The position numbers were made by a program, and so were the translations under genes. A stretch of 64,000 bases of DNA, from the NCBI GenBank assembly GCA_003254905.1, contig QANU01054017.1, forward strand, positions 211,816 to 275,815. Reading direction: 5' to 3'. Positions 47,932 through 60,729 of this stretch are shown here, one piece after another (within the stretch, counting starts at the first letter, position 1; every line of letters begins with the position of its first letter). Below the pieces are notes generated by a model. The model worked only from the letters and a program-made list of their open reading frames with translations. It did no database searches and had not been told where the DNA came from. The stretch is from Nissolia schottii. Its lineage: Eukaryota; Streptophyta; Magnoliopsida; Fabales; Fabaceae.

Positions 47932-50900
47932 ATGAGCTCCTCGGTGCTGTCGCCCAAAATTCCCTATTTCGTTTCCGTGGAAGGTGCCGACATACATTCA
48001 CGAAGTAAACCAGACGGTGACGACTTCGCATTCCTCTGCTTTCACTTTTACTACATTCAGTTAAGTTTTTCTCCTTCGTGTAAATTTTTAACTATTGCAT
48101 CTGAACCTTCTTTTTTTTTTTTTTCCTTTCAGGCTTCAGATTCAGCCTTGTCTCGTATAACATTTTGGCTCAGGTATGTTTTTATTTCTGAGAAATCTTT
48201 TGCTTGCTCAGTCACTACACAACTATTTGTTTATTGTGACTTGCTTTATTTATTTATTTGTGATGCAGGCTTATGTGAAGAGCTCTCTGTTCCCACACTC
48301 TCCTTCCCCGTCTCTGAAGTAAAGTGCTTTTGCATTTTAAGTTTTGAATAGTGATAGCCAAATACATAATTTTACATCAGTAAAATGAATGAATTTTAGT
48401 ATTTTACTATGATTGGTTTTTCCTGTTGCAGGTGGAAATCACGTTCAAACTCGATTTTAGACGTTCTGAAGAACTTGGGAGCTGATTTTTTTTGCCTGCA
48501 GGTTTCTCTCTTTTGATTCTCTCTCTTCAGCTTGTTGTGCTTGCTCCAACCTGGATATGAACTTCTTTGGGCGTTCGTATTGCATTTCAGTTTCTTGATT
48601 GCTTTCTTTGAATAGTTTTTTCTTCCTGCATCAAAAATCATTTCAGGAAGTTGATGAGTTTGATAGCTTTTACAAAGGAAGCATGCGTAACCTAGGATAT
48701 TCTTCTGTTTATATGAAGAGAAGTGGACAAAAGCGTGATGGTTGTGGCTTGTTTTACAAGCATGACCGGTATGTTGAACTTTTGTATTATACCCAGCAAC
48801 TTGTAGTTTTGCAGACAACGTTTTAGACTGTAAATTTTGGTTAGAGTTGCAGGACTTATAGCTAGTAAGTAGCTAGGATTTTTGCACCTGGAAAGAAGCT
48901 TTCTAAATTGAGCAAAATAGAACTAGAATAACTTTTCTTATCCAAAGGTCCAAAGTCTGTACTTTATTGACTTTTGAAATTGAACACCCCCCCCCCCACA
49001 CACACGTGCGAACGCCATAATCCCTAATCTGCATATTGCTTATCCTAGGGTCCAAACTTCATCAGTGCTCTTTCAGTCTTTATTGATTTCAATATTCTTA
49101 ATTTATATTTATCCTTACTTTGTGGTATTTAGTGCAGAGTTGGTTTTGGAGGAGAAAATTGAATACAATGATCTTGTAAGGTCTATTCAAGATGGAAACG
49201 CTCCAAATGATGATGAAGAAAGCAGTGCCCAGACGGTCCAGCCAGATAAACAAAAGGATGTTGCATCCGATAATGGTAAGTGTAATTTGAAGCCAACATA
49301 TAATTTTAGAGATTGCCACATCTTGAGCATAATGCTGTGTTGATATCAGTGTAGATAGACCTACTGATAAACTGGTGGAAGGTAAACTTTCTTTTTGCTA
49401 GTTCATATTTGTTGCTGCTGTGCTTCCCTGCTTTCCTTCATTTGATCTTTTTTTCGGGTCATAATTTTTTTAAAGAAATTAATGTTGTATTTTGTCTGCA
49501 ATGATTGTTTCTGAAAAGGAAGCAAGAAGTTTCTGTTGCATGCTTAATGCTCATGTAGACTACAGAGTGTAGTATCTCTTCATTAGCTGATGTTATGGTC
49601 CAGGACCTAAATCAAAGTCACAAGATCGTGGAAATCCTAATGATCCTCGTGTGAGACTGAAGCGTGACTGTGTTGGAATTTTGGCTGCATTCAAACTCAA
49701 AGATCCCTCCCGTCATGTTATAATTGTGGCCAACACACATCTTTATTGGTAATGAAGTGACCTATATGTATGTATGTCTGCTTTTGCTTTATTTAGTTTT
49801 GAGTAAAACGTCAATTGGTTCTCAAACGAGTTGTTGGACATTAATTTGGTCCTCGAAAGATTAAAACTTGTTTCAAGTTAGTCCAAAAGTTAGTCTCTCT
49901 TAAAGTTACCGTGTTGATAATCGTGAATGTTTTGGACTAACTTGAAATAAGATTTAATCATTTGAGGACTAAAATGATGTCACTAATTCTTTTGAGAACC
50001 AAATTTATGTCCTTTCAAGGACCAATATGAAGTTTTACTCTTTATTTTTCTTTTGTTAATTTTCAATGAAACTTAACGTAATGTGGACTGAGTTATGTAA
50101 GCATGTGTTTGCTTAACTTTGGTGGAGTTTATAATAGATGCTTAAATTTATGCTGCAGGGATCCTGAGTGGGCTGATGTCAAGCTTGCTCAAGCTAAATA
50201 TCTTCTATCTCGCGTATCACAATTCAAAACTCTAGTATCATCTAGATATGAATGCATACCTGAAGTCATTGTGGCAGGTGACTTCAATTCCACGCCAGGG
50301 GATATGGTACCTAAACACTTCTAAGATTTCAGTTTTCCTATTTCATATTTTTGTCTGGATTCTATTGCCCCTATGCCCGTATGGCATCCATCTGTTGCAG
50401 GACTCTGAGCTTGGTGCATAAAGTTATGTGCGATTAAGGTTATTTCTATGTCAGAAATCAGTTTAGTTGCACAGAAATCCAGAATGTTGCAAAAATCTGC
50501 TTTCATTGTATGAATTGATTCTCTGTCTCAAAAGAAAAGGATGAAGTACATGAAAACGGTTGCTGGGAAAGGGAGGTCACAAAATTTGGACTGAGACCTC
50601 TTGGTTGAATGCTACAAATTCCACCTCCCTTTCTGGCAGAGAATTCGTTACCTTCCCCCCCTCCCTTCTTTTCATTTATAATCAAACCGAGTTAATAAAA
50701 GCTTCTTTCTGGTGTTCAGCACATTGTCCTTTTAAGGGTATAAATACTTCGGATATGCAATGGGATTGGACAGCTCTCCTAATCTGACTAGTTTTTAGGA
50801 GTTTCTTTTTTTCTCTCTGTTTTTCTTTTATTGGGATTTCTTATACTCCAATCTTTGTACTTCTATTTCATGACCTCTCTAATTAGTTTTCTTATTCCAT

Positions 50901-51548
50901 CAAAAGTTAAAACTTCGTTAATATAAAACTGTTTTTTCTTTTGGTCCAAGATAAAAATATAAAAATCTTTTATAATTAGCCAAACCAATTTACCAAAAGA
51001 TAGTTGTAGAATGCAAAAGGTAGCAGTTTTTGGGACTTTCAAAGTAGAACAATACTTCACAGCGCAATACCATGAGCAATTTTAATTGCCATAGATCTTT
51101 TGCTGTATTCATTTGTACATCCATATTGGTTTGCGTCATTCTTGATCACTTGTTCATAGCTTTAGATGTGGTTTTAAGCTTTCAACTGTATATATTTCCC
51201 GCAATGTTTCATTTCTCTATTCAATGTCCATTTTTGCAGGTTTATCAGTACCTTGTATCAGGCAACTCCTCATCACCACTGATGCCTGAATGTTTAGAGG
51301 AGCTTCCCGTTCCCTTATGTAGTGTCTATGCTTCTACGAGAGGAGAGCCACCATTTACAAACTACACACCTGGATTCACTGGAACACTTGATTATATACT
51401 ATTTTGCCCCTCTGACCACATGAAACCTATCAGTTTCCTCGAGCTTCCAGACCCTGATGCAGCTGATATTGTTGGTGGACTTCCAAACTATAGTCATCCA
51501 AGTGATCATCTACCAATTGGTGCTGAATTTGAAATCGTCAAGGAATAA
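47932..51548 (+). CDS. CCR4-4: CCR4 homolog 4-type poly(A)-specific ribonuclease (EEP nuclease)
   Basis: Nine phase-consistent exons (47932-48016, 48133-48173, 48269-48318, 48432-48501, 48647-48768, 49133-49275, 49604-49748, 50159-50306, 51240-51548) give 370 residues. The protein is almost wholly an endonuclease/exonuclease/phosphatase fold. Expected active-site residues are all present: N38 in SYNILAQ, E83 in CLQEVDEFD, H216 in NTHLYW, D260 and N262 in GDFNSTPG, D319 in TLDYILF, and D357/H358 in SDHLPIGAEF. The family shortens mRNA poly(A) tails using Mg2+. The closest plant relative is Arabidopsis CCR4 homolog 4 (At1g31500, also called HESPERIN, linked to circadian timing; from memory). 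There is no leucine-rich repeat for CAF1 binding, so it is not a canonical CCR4 subunit. The chosen ATG gives MSSSVLSPKIPYFVSVEGA, and its duplicate keeps the same start. Confidence 0.92.
49801..50040. mobile_element. MITE in intron 7 of the CCR4-homolog gene
   Basis: It is bounded by inverted ends, GAGTAAAACGTCAATTGG on the left and CCAATATGAAGTTTTACTC on the right, 240 bp long. It shows palindromic internal symmetry with repeated GGACTAA and TTAGTCC words. The matching element sits at the same place in the pseudogene (55160-55430), so it entered before the tandem duplication. Confidence 0.8.
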
Positions 51549-51682
51549 ATGTTCTTGTATGCTAAGTGGGTATTTGAGTTCTTAGGCATACATGTTAATC
51601 TCCCTTTTCCCCTTTATGAGTCTTGAAGAAGATCAAGGCTCTGGGGGCAAGTGTACCATGAATTAAGTCTTGAAATCCACAA

Positions 51683-51824
51683 AGGATGTGTTTGCTTGTT
51701 TTGTTTTTGGAGGGAAATGAAAGGTTTTGGGGAGCTTAATTATGATTTTAACACGTATTAAGCATCCCACAACCTTTCATTTCTTCTCATTCTCCTCCAA
51801 AACAAAACTCGCAAACACAGCCCT
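51683..51824. mobile_element. Foldback MITE downstream of the CCR4-homolog gene
   Basis: This 142-bp element has long, near-perfect terminal inverted repeats: AGGATGTGTTTGCTTGTTTT on the left, and on the right, read inverted, AGGGCTGTGTTTGCGAGTTT; pairing continues about 45 bases. The GTGTTTGC terminus suggests a hAT-type MITE. No counterpart is seen in the pseudogene flank, so it inserted after the duplication. Confidence 0.75.
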
Positions 51825-53541
51825 AGAGACTTGGCTAGAAAGTCACCAAAAGGGAAACATTATGAAATAACTTTGTTATTTTCTGATTTTTACTAGATAT
51901 TTGTTATGAATTATTTTTGAATAGAAAATTTTTTGCGGGGCAAACCAATATTATTTATTTTAAAGGCTCAAAATAGGGGGAAAACATTTATATGCTCAAA
52001 ATTTCACACCAAATTACATCGGTTCCAACTTGCAACATTTATTTATGTATACATAATTATTATAGCTCATGGATGCTTTAAACTACCATAGCTCTAACCG
52101 AGTACTTAGTTGGCAAGTGGAGGAAGGCTTGGTAGCACACTACCTATCTTCTACTTGACTGATATCCAGGAATGCATGGTGGCGTTCTACCTATCTTCCT
52201 CTCCACCAGGTGTACCATGTGTTTCATGTATTGGAGATTTTCAAAACACTCTAAAGAAAGGAGCCGCGCCAATACCAAACCAGGTTATAGCTAAATGACC
52301 AAATGCTCAGGAAAAGCGTAACAAAAGTAACAACAAACCAAACGCAAAACATAAGGATCAACAACCAAATCTTCAAATCTCTTTTGCCCTTCTTTTGCAC
52401 GTTATATTTTCTACTTGGCATTGGCAAAAGGATCATGTAATTTAACCAATTAATCAACGACTTTCTGATTATTCGTAGTGATTAAACTAATGCTTTTTTC
52501 TACATCCCACTTGCACCTAGCTTGGTTAAGGATATCTGATTCAACATCCTCACAAACAAAATCAAGATCAATGCACGGATCTGCACCTGAATTTTTCAAA
52601 GTCGAAGAAGCTTATTTCATAAACTTTCGATCCATATTCGCCCCCTCTCGGTTTTGGTCAAAGCCTTTTAAAATCTCATCTTCATCACGAACCGGCCCAG
52701 GAAGCTGAACAAATCAAATCAGCCCAAACAGAAGGCCCGCCAGAATTAGGATCAGGAAAAATAAATCAAAAGCAGAACGTAGACTCGTGGCGGTTTCGTC
52801 ACTGTTGACTCCTTACCCGCGTTGACCATAAAAATGAAAACCGTAACGTTCAAAATGTGCAACAGAGAAGACTCTGAAGAGAGGAGTTACGATCGACCAA
52901 AAGAAAAGAAGACTCAGAAGGGATAGGTAACATACACGCCATTCAGATTCAGTTATCAATATTATCTTCATATTTTGACTTTTGAGGTCTTTGACTTTAA
53001 CACTGGTGAATGAATGTTTGAGCAGAATCATCGCATTCAGCAAAATGAGCTCTTCAGTTCCGTCTCCAAAAGTTCCCAATTTCGTTTCCGTAGAAGGAGC
53101 CGACATTCATTCACGAACTATACCTGACGGGTCTGCTTTCACTTCGATCCTATCCTCTTGTTGCATCTCATTTTTTCCTCTTTCGTCTAAATTTTTTAAT
53201 TACTGCATCTGACAATTTTTTTATTTTTTATTTATTCAGGCTTCAGATTCAGTCTTGTCTCATATAACATTTTGGCTAAGGTATGTTTTATTTCTGAAAA
53301 GATCTTCTGCTTGTTATAACTTAACTGGTTTGGTATCTTCACTATCTTGTATGGATTGTCACCATTCACTACACAACTATTTGTTTATTGTGACTTATTT
53401 TGTTTATTTATTTATTAATTTTTGATGTAGGCTTATGTGAAGAACTACTTCTTCCCGCACTCTCCTCCCTCGTCTCTGAAGTAATGTGCTTTGCATCTTG
53501 AGTTTTGAATAGTGATAGCAAAATACAAAATTTACATTAAA

Positions 53542-53567
53542 ATGAATGAATGAATGAATGAATGAAT
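53542..53567. repeat. (TGAA)n tract in pseudogene intron 3
   Basis: There are about six units, where the intact copy (48385-48395) has only about two. The tract expanded after the copies parted. Confidence 0.85.
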
Positions 53568-55159
53568 TTGACCATAATTGGTTTTGCTTGTTGCAGTTGG
53601 GAATTACGTTCAATTTCGATTTTACAAGTTCTCAAGAACTTGGGAGCTGATTTTTTCTGCCTGCAGGTTTCTCTCTTTTCATTCTCTTTCTCTTCTGAAC
53701 TTCTTCAGCTTCGTATTGCATTTCAATTTCTTGATTGCTTTCTTTGAAGTAGTTTCTTCTTCCTTGCATCAAATTGTTTCAGGAAGTTGATGAGTATGAT
53801 AGCTTTTACAAAGTAAGCATGCGGAACCTATGATATTCTTCTGTTTATATGAAGAGAAGCGGACAGAAGCGTGATGGGTGTGGGTTATTTTACAAGCATG
53901 ACCGGTATATTGAACTTCTCCATTATACTCAGCAACTTTTAGTTTTGCAGAAAGCGGTTTAGAATGTAAATTTTGCTTACAATTGCAGGACCTATAACTA
54001 GTTAGTAGCTAGGGTTTTTGCACTTGGACAGAGGCTTTCTAAATGGAGCAAAATAGAACTAGAATAACTTTGCTATTCCAAGGGTCCAGAGTCTGTGCTG
54101 TATTGATTTTTGAACACCCCCCCCAAAAAAAAAATCAAAAAACTACATATTGGTTGACTACTTTTTAGGCTTGGAAAGATTCCATGTCAAGACTTGCAAT
54201 TCCATGACCACTTATTTAATACTGTTCTAATGTAAATGTTGGTCAACAGATATGCAAAAATGCCAATGTAATTATGACGTATTTGAAACAAGCGATAATG
54301 ATAGTACGCTAGTTATCGGTTCATTGGTGATCATATCAGTGTGGTTCTTTTTCTTCTGTCCTCTCTCTTTTCTATCCCACCTTTTGGGGTTAATCATTGT
54401 TCAATTTTTTTTTGCTCATGCCAATGGAATTGATGTGATTAAGACTTCATTGGTGACTTTACCTGAAAACAAAAAACCTTCACTGGTGCTCTTTCGGTCT
54501 TTATTGATTTCGATATTCTTAATTTATATTTATCCTTACTTTGTGGTATTTAGTGCAAAGTTGCTTTTGGAGGAGAAAAATTGAATACAGTGATCTTGTA
54601 AAGTCTATTCAAGATGGAAACTCTTGTAATGATGATGGTAAGTGCAACTTGAAGCCAGCATATTTTCTTCTTAATGTTAGAGATTGCCACATCTTGAGCA
54701 TAATACTGTTTTGATATCGGCATAGACCTACTCATAAAATGGTGGAAGCAAAACTTCTTTTTGCTAGTTCATATTTGTTGCTGTTGTGCTCCCTTGCTTT
54801 CCTTCATTGGTCTTTTTTTTATGGTCATATTATCTTTAGGAATTTCTGTTATATTTTGTCTGCATTGATTGTTTCTGCAAAGGAAGCCAGAAGTTGTTGG
54901 TGCATGTATAATGGCCATATGGTGTCGTATATCTTCATTAACTGATATTATGATCCAGCACCTAAATCAAATGCACAAGATTGTGGAAATCCTAATGATC
55001 CTCGTGTGAGACTAAAGTGTGACTGTGTTGGAATTTTGGCTGCATTCATACTCAAAGGTCCCTCCCGTCATGTTGTTATTGTGGCTAACACACATCTTTA
55101 CTGGTAATGAAGTGAGATATATGTTGTGCCTACTTGTGTCTGCTTTTGCCTTGTTTATT

Positions 55160-55430
55160 TTTTACTCTAATTGGTTCATGAAAGAGTTGTTGGACATTAA
55201 TTTGGTCATGAAAAGATTTGTGACATCAATTTGGTCCTCTAAAGATCAAAACTTAATTCAAGTTAGTCCTAAAGTTAGTCTATGTTAAAGTCACCATGTT
55301 CATAAACTTGAATGTTTGGGACTAACTTGAAATAAATTTTGATCGTTTGAGACTAAACTGATGTCACAAATCTTTCAAGAACCAAATCGACGCCGAACAA
55401 CTCTTTCAAGGACCAATTTGAGTTTTACTC
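55160..55430. mobile_element. MITE in intron 7 of the pseudogene, duplicate of 49801-50040
   Basis: The right end CCAATTTGAGTTTTACTC is kept; the left end is worn. This copy has about 30 more bases (including GACATCAATTTGGTCC and CGACGCCGAACAACTC) than the copy in the intact gene, so that copy has probably lost internal sequence. Confidence 0.7.
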
Positions 55431-57250
55431 TTTATTTTTCTTATGTTAATTTTCAATGAAACGAAACTTAATGTGGACTGAGTTATGTAAACATGTGTTT
55501 GCTTAACTTTGGTGGAGTTTATAAGTGACATTTAAATTTCTGCCACAGGGATCCTAAGTGTGCTGATGTCAAGCTTGCACAAGCTAAATATCTTCTATCT
55601 TGCTGATCACAATTCAAAACTCTAGTATCAGATAAATATGAATGTGTACCTGAAGTCCTTATCGCCGGTGACTTCAATTCTACGCCAAGAGATATGGTAC
55701 CTAAACACTTCTAAGATTTCAATTTGCCTATTTCATATTTTTGTCTAGATTTATTTCCCATGCTTGTATCACGTTCGTATGTTGCCTGACTCTTGAGCTT
55801 GGTGCATGAAGTTATATTCTAGATTACAATTATTTCTGTTGCAGAAATCCAGAATGATGCATAAATCTGCTATCAGTGCTTGAATTGATTCTATCTTAAA
55901 AGTAAAAGATTAATTACTTGAAACAGTTGCTGGGAAAGGGAAGTCACCAAATTTGGCCCGTGACCTCATGGTTGAATGTACAGACTCCACCTTCCTTTCC
56001 TGGCAAAAATTAGCAGAGAGAATTTCTTTCTTTTTTCTTTTTATTTTATTTTATTTTAAATGTATAACCAAACTGAGTTAATAACCATCATGTTTAGTGA
56101 CTCGTTTTCATAGCCTACTCTCTGCTGCTTAGCACATTTTCAATTTAAGAGTGCAAGTATTTCGTATATGCAAAGTGATTGGACAGCTCTCCTAGTGCTA
56201 CTAGTTTTTAGGAGTTTCCTTTATTTTGCTCTGCTTTTCTTTTATGGGGATTTCTTATACTCCAAAATCTTTTGTACTTCTCTGGCATGCTTTCTCAAAT
56301 AAATTTTCTTATTTTATAAAAAATTAAAACTCTTAATGGAAAGCTGTATTTTCTTTTCATTGTAGAAAAAAGTATAAAAATCTCTGTATGGAGCCATTAG
56401 CCAAACCAATTTAACCCACCAAAAGATATTTTAGAATGCTAAAATAGCAGTTTTTTGGGACTTTCCATTTTTCTAATTAGAACAAGACTTAGCTGCGCAA
56501 TACCGTAAGGAATTTGTGTTGCCATAGTTGTTTTGCTGTATCCATTTGTACATCCATATTGGTTTGGCACATGCTTGAGCACTTGTTCATAGCTTTAGAT
56601 GAGGTTTCAAACTTTGAACTGTATCTTCCCTGCAATGTTATACTACTCTTAATCAATCTCCCACCTTTTGCAGGTTTATCAATACCTTGTATCAGGCAAC
56701 TCTTCATCACTACAGATAGATGCCTGAATGTTTAGAGGAGCTTCCTATACCCTTGTCAAGTGTCTATGGTTCTACGAGAGGAGAGCCTCCATTTACACAC
56801 TACACACCTCATTTCACTGCAACAATCAATTATATATATTATTTTGCCCCACTGACCACATTAAACCAATTAGTTTTCTTGAGCTTCCGAGCCGCGATGC
56901 AGCTGATATTGTTGGTGGACTACCAAATTATAGTCATCCAAGTGATCATCTACCAATTGGTGCTGAATTTGAAATCATCAAAGAATGAATGTTCTTGTAT
57001 GCCAAGTCGTATTTGAGTTCTCAGGCATTCATGTTAATCTCCTTTTCATAGGCTTGGCCCTCATACCTCACAATAAGTTGTTGCTGAGTCTTTAAGAAGA
57101 CAGAGCATGGTTATATTCTCAAATTTATTTTTCTGATTTTGGTGATCATATTTTTCATTTTAGACTATATACTTTGTTATGTATTATATATTGACAGAAA
57201 AATTTCGTGAGTAAATAAATGTTATTATTTTTCAAAGGCTCGAAATGGGG

Positions 57251-60200
57251 GAAATAACATCCATGCCATTATGTGGAACGGTCTGTTTGAATGTTGGCAG
57301 TTAGCCAATCAGAAAGGATATATACACCATTCAGAATCTGATCAATTTTGCTTTCCAGAATAAATCTGTCCATTCAGTTCATAATCACTTGTTGGGCCGT
57401 TTCATATTATTGCCATAATTGTGTTTTTCTTACCATTATATTTATTTGTATGCTTGTGGTGTGAGTTCTAAAGTCGACCAATTAGGCCCCAGATGATGTT
57501 CATAATGATAGTGATCTTAATTGACGGCCTTAAGATCACGACTAGCAGTTTAATGCTGGCCAATTGATTCAAGGAGTCATTGTTCATTGCCAATTCTTTT
57601 TGTTAGTTTACATAATATCACTATTGTACGCAATCAAATTCGCCATCCAGCAGCAAGCAGCAGATGAGATGGTGCTTCAATGGTAAAACCGCACCACGGT
57701 AAGTGGAATGATCCAGGTACCACTTTTAGGTAGGACAAAGTTCTACATCTAGGGACGACAAAGTCTCCCTTCTATCTTCATTAAAAAAAAATAGTTTGTC
57801 TTATAATGTTGCTGCGACCATGAAATCGATTTAGATGCTTTAGCCTCAGCTTATTTTGCTCTGCATTATTGTTTTGCTTGGTTCTGGGATACCTGATTCG
57901 TGGACGGCTCTCATGGGTCTATTCAAGTGATTATTAAATCATTTTACTGTCTTATTATTATGCTAGATTGCAGCAGGGCCCTCAGGGAATTGACAGAGTT
58001 ATGGTGGGGAGCGTTCTGTTTCTGGTTGGGGACCACGTATGCAAGTTGCAATGTGAGTGGGTGAGGGGTTAGGTTTAGGTTGGCTTTCACCTTTTCAAGG
58101 TTGGTTCAAGTTCACACCAAGTGGTTTCTCACTTCAGAAAATTAAGGTAACTAACTGTCAAGTGTGTAGATGGGTTAGGCTTCTATAAGCATCAACTTAT
58201 GCTTCACTTCATGAAGAACGCAAATGCTTAGTTTATATCTCCAGGAGAAAAAAAGAGAGAAAAAACATTGATATTTTGCCAAAGATGAAATCACCCTGAA
58301 AATTAAGTTGTAAGATGACTGAAAATATGTAACACTGATCATATGGCATTATAAGCAATTAGATAATAAAAATGCTAAGTTGTCTGTTGTCATAAAAGTG
58401 TCAGAATAGTATTGCAGACTTGTGGCATAATAGTGGTTGGATAATTTATATATATATTTTTTCATCTAAGGTTTATTTATTTCTACTGTGTTATCGTATA
58501 ACCTTGACACATCATTTTGACACTATTTTTCAGCACAAATTCTGGCTCTGTAACATTGTTGCTAGATAAAAGTGAGGGATATCATATCCTTGCCTCCTAA
58601 ATTTCAACCAGGACCAAAGGTGCGTATGGTGGGGCTGATTGCACTTTAAGATCCTCGCATTTAGTAAATATCAACTTTTTTCCCCATGCCTTAGGCAAGA
58701 TTGCAGGGAACCTTATCCCCAGGGTGAGGGTCAGTATCAGAAACTTTAATAGCCGTCTAAAATTCAGATGATATTTAAAAAAAAAAAAATTTATTTTCAT
58801 GAAGTACGTAGAAGCAAACAAATCAATCTAGCTGAGTGGTGGCAACTTCATGACTCTTCCTAAAATGGGGTAGTTTGGCACATATGTTGATTTCAGTGGT
58901 GAATTTTATTTTACATCCAAGTTTTTCAATTATGACAAAAGAATGGAACATGTAGGCTGCAATCTCACATTCAACATCTCATTAATTTCGGTTGGGACTG
59001 TTTCATTATCTTTTTCTAGACTATATGAGACTATGTGAATGCATGTCTAAACGTTCTAAAATACGTTTCCTGATCCAAATAGTCTTCGCCTTTTTGACCT
59101 TTGGACAAAAAATTAAAAAGGAAATTTTTTACAAGAGATTTGTATCACCATAATTTCACCCACCAACAAGACATTAGGGTAATTCGAACCTTCCCCTTTT
59201 GGGGGTAAGAGCAATAATCTATACAATAAATTCTACACCGTTAAAAGTGAGGTTTATGCTTGTTAGAGTGATGAAGAAGGCATTTGTATATCCTTTTCCA
59301 ATTAATGCACGGTAAAGCTCTTTTTTTGTGCTTGACACATACCACTCTGGCACAAAAGTGACCTTCTCATTGATCTCCTCGTTCTTCCTGACCAAAAGTC
59401 TTCTAAAGTGTGGACTGTGGAGTACGGCCACTGCTATAATTCCTGTTCACTTCTTTTACACAAATATAATGATTTATGCAGGATGATCATTTTCTTCTCA
59501 ATAAATTTGTAGACAACTAATAAGTTAAGTTTAGGGGAAGAGGTTCTCTGTTGAAATTTTTTTTTTTATGACAATTCTGTTATTTCATATGTCATGTATG
59601 GATTTTATCGGATATAGATCTTCTAATGTTAAGATTGGTCATGTGAATAAAGATAAGGATACAAAAAATTTTAAGAAGTAAAATCTTCTTAAAATTAATA
59701 GAACTCAATTTAAGTTTTTGAATATTTATCTCTCTTCACATGAAAAACTCTAACATGAGAAAATTTATTTTCAAATCTCAACTTCTAAATTAATAATAAA
59801 AGATTATACATAACAATCATATAAAAAATTAACTTTGGAAGACCCGTCTCTCAAATCTTTAAATATCTAGTAAATAGAATGTCAAATGCTTTAATTTACT
59901 TTTGAGTAGCATTAGCACCCATTTTGATGCTATGTACGTAATTACATTAAACTCCTATTTGATCATTAACGAAGACATTAGAGGGCAAAATCTATTAAGA
60001 TTTAAAAGTGTACTTGAGGTTTTTCACTCGCTAAAATATGAAACATTTTCATCCTTAAGCATGCAAAGTAAATAACTTGGTTCCTAAACATGCAAATTAG
60101 GACAACTTCGTCTCCAAACATGAAAAAAGGGACAACTTAGTTCCTAACCCGCAAAATAATCGATATTCTGATCAGGAACGGATTTTTTCATAAAATAATT

Positions 60201-60729
60201 AACACATTCGCAATGTTCAACTACCGTTTATCCACATTTGTATTCACCAGATTTAGGCATAAAAGTTACTAACTTCTCTTGCACGAAATGGTACTTTAAT
60301 TTGTTAAACATTTATTCGTTACTATGTAGTAAATCGTTAATCAATTCCAAAAATTGTAAATTTCCTGCAAAAATAGGGAATTTTTAAGCAAACCTGCGGT
60401 TGGAAAAGCACAACTGTAGCTGGTTACCAACTTAATTACAATACAACACAATATAGACATGCATGGCCTCTTTGGCTTATCGACTCTAAATTCTTTAATT
60501 AATATATACTTTTTAAACTACACATAAAAGAAAAATTTTATTTATACTCATAATTTATAAAACATTATGTCGGTCACAACTCATCTATTATCATATATAA
60601 TTTTAATGAGATCCAAACACTTATTCAGATCCCAACAAATGATAAATAAGTTGAGAGTCGCATGATGTCTCATAAATAATGAGTTCAAATAACATAATTC
60701 TAAAAAATATATATATGTCTTGTCAATAA
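57251..60729. other. Intergenic region without a firm gene
   Basis: Stretches at 57640-57780, 57960-58100 and 58560-58740 are less AT-rich and may be decayed gene or transposon pieces, but none could be named. The minus-strand open frame 59219-59431 starts MAVLHSPHFRRLLVRKNEE and has a plausible composition but no recognised family and no exon partners. Confidence 0.4.

Larger units (their letters stand above)
53045..56988 (+). pseudogene. Dead tandem copy of the CCR4-homolog deadenylase gene
   Basis: All nine exons of the neighbour are recognisable, from ATG at 53045 (MSSSVPSPKVPNFVSVEGA) to SDHLPIGAEFEIIKE and TGA at 56988. Several lesions are visible. The exon 1 donor is altered (GACGGGTC). 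Exon 5 has TGA at 53831-53833 where the intact copy has GGA. Exon 6 has one extra A at about 54576-54580, which shifts the frame into a stop, and lacks most of its second half. Exon 8 has TGA at 55604-55606 where the intact copy has GTA. Exon 9 has four extra bases near 56711-56720. A normal CCR4-type protein cannot be made. A short open stretch at the 3' end keeps the DH active-site motif but has no start context. It could still be transcribed and affect its parent as RNA, but nothing in the sequence shows this. Confidence 0.92.
47430..57250 (+). repeat. Large tandem duplication carrying the CCR4-homolog gene and its flanks
   Basis: Two head-to-tail units, about 47430-52000 and 52680-57250, share 5' flank (AGCCCAAA, GATTCAGTTATC), all nine exons, introns and 3' flank (ATGTTCTTGTATGC). 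Start codons are 5113 bases apart and stop codons 5440 apart. The first unit holds the intact gene, the second a pseudogene. Confidence 0.92.

Noticed and set aside
47749-48351. 200-residue plus-strand open frame over the CCR4-like 5' region
   Set aside because: It reads through the 5' UTR, exon 1 and two introns in the wrong frame; the spliced model fits the EEP nuclease family.
57661-57740. Compact GC-richer stretch considered as a tRNA or small RNA gene
   Set aside because: No cloverleaf, A-box or B-box could be drawn.
59219-59431. 70-residue minus-strand open frame with plausible composition
   Set aside because: No recognised family, no exon partners and no promoter signal; insufficient to call a gene.
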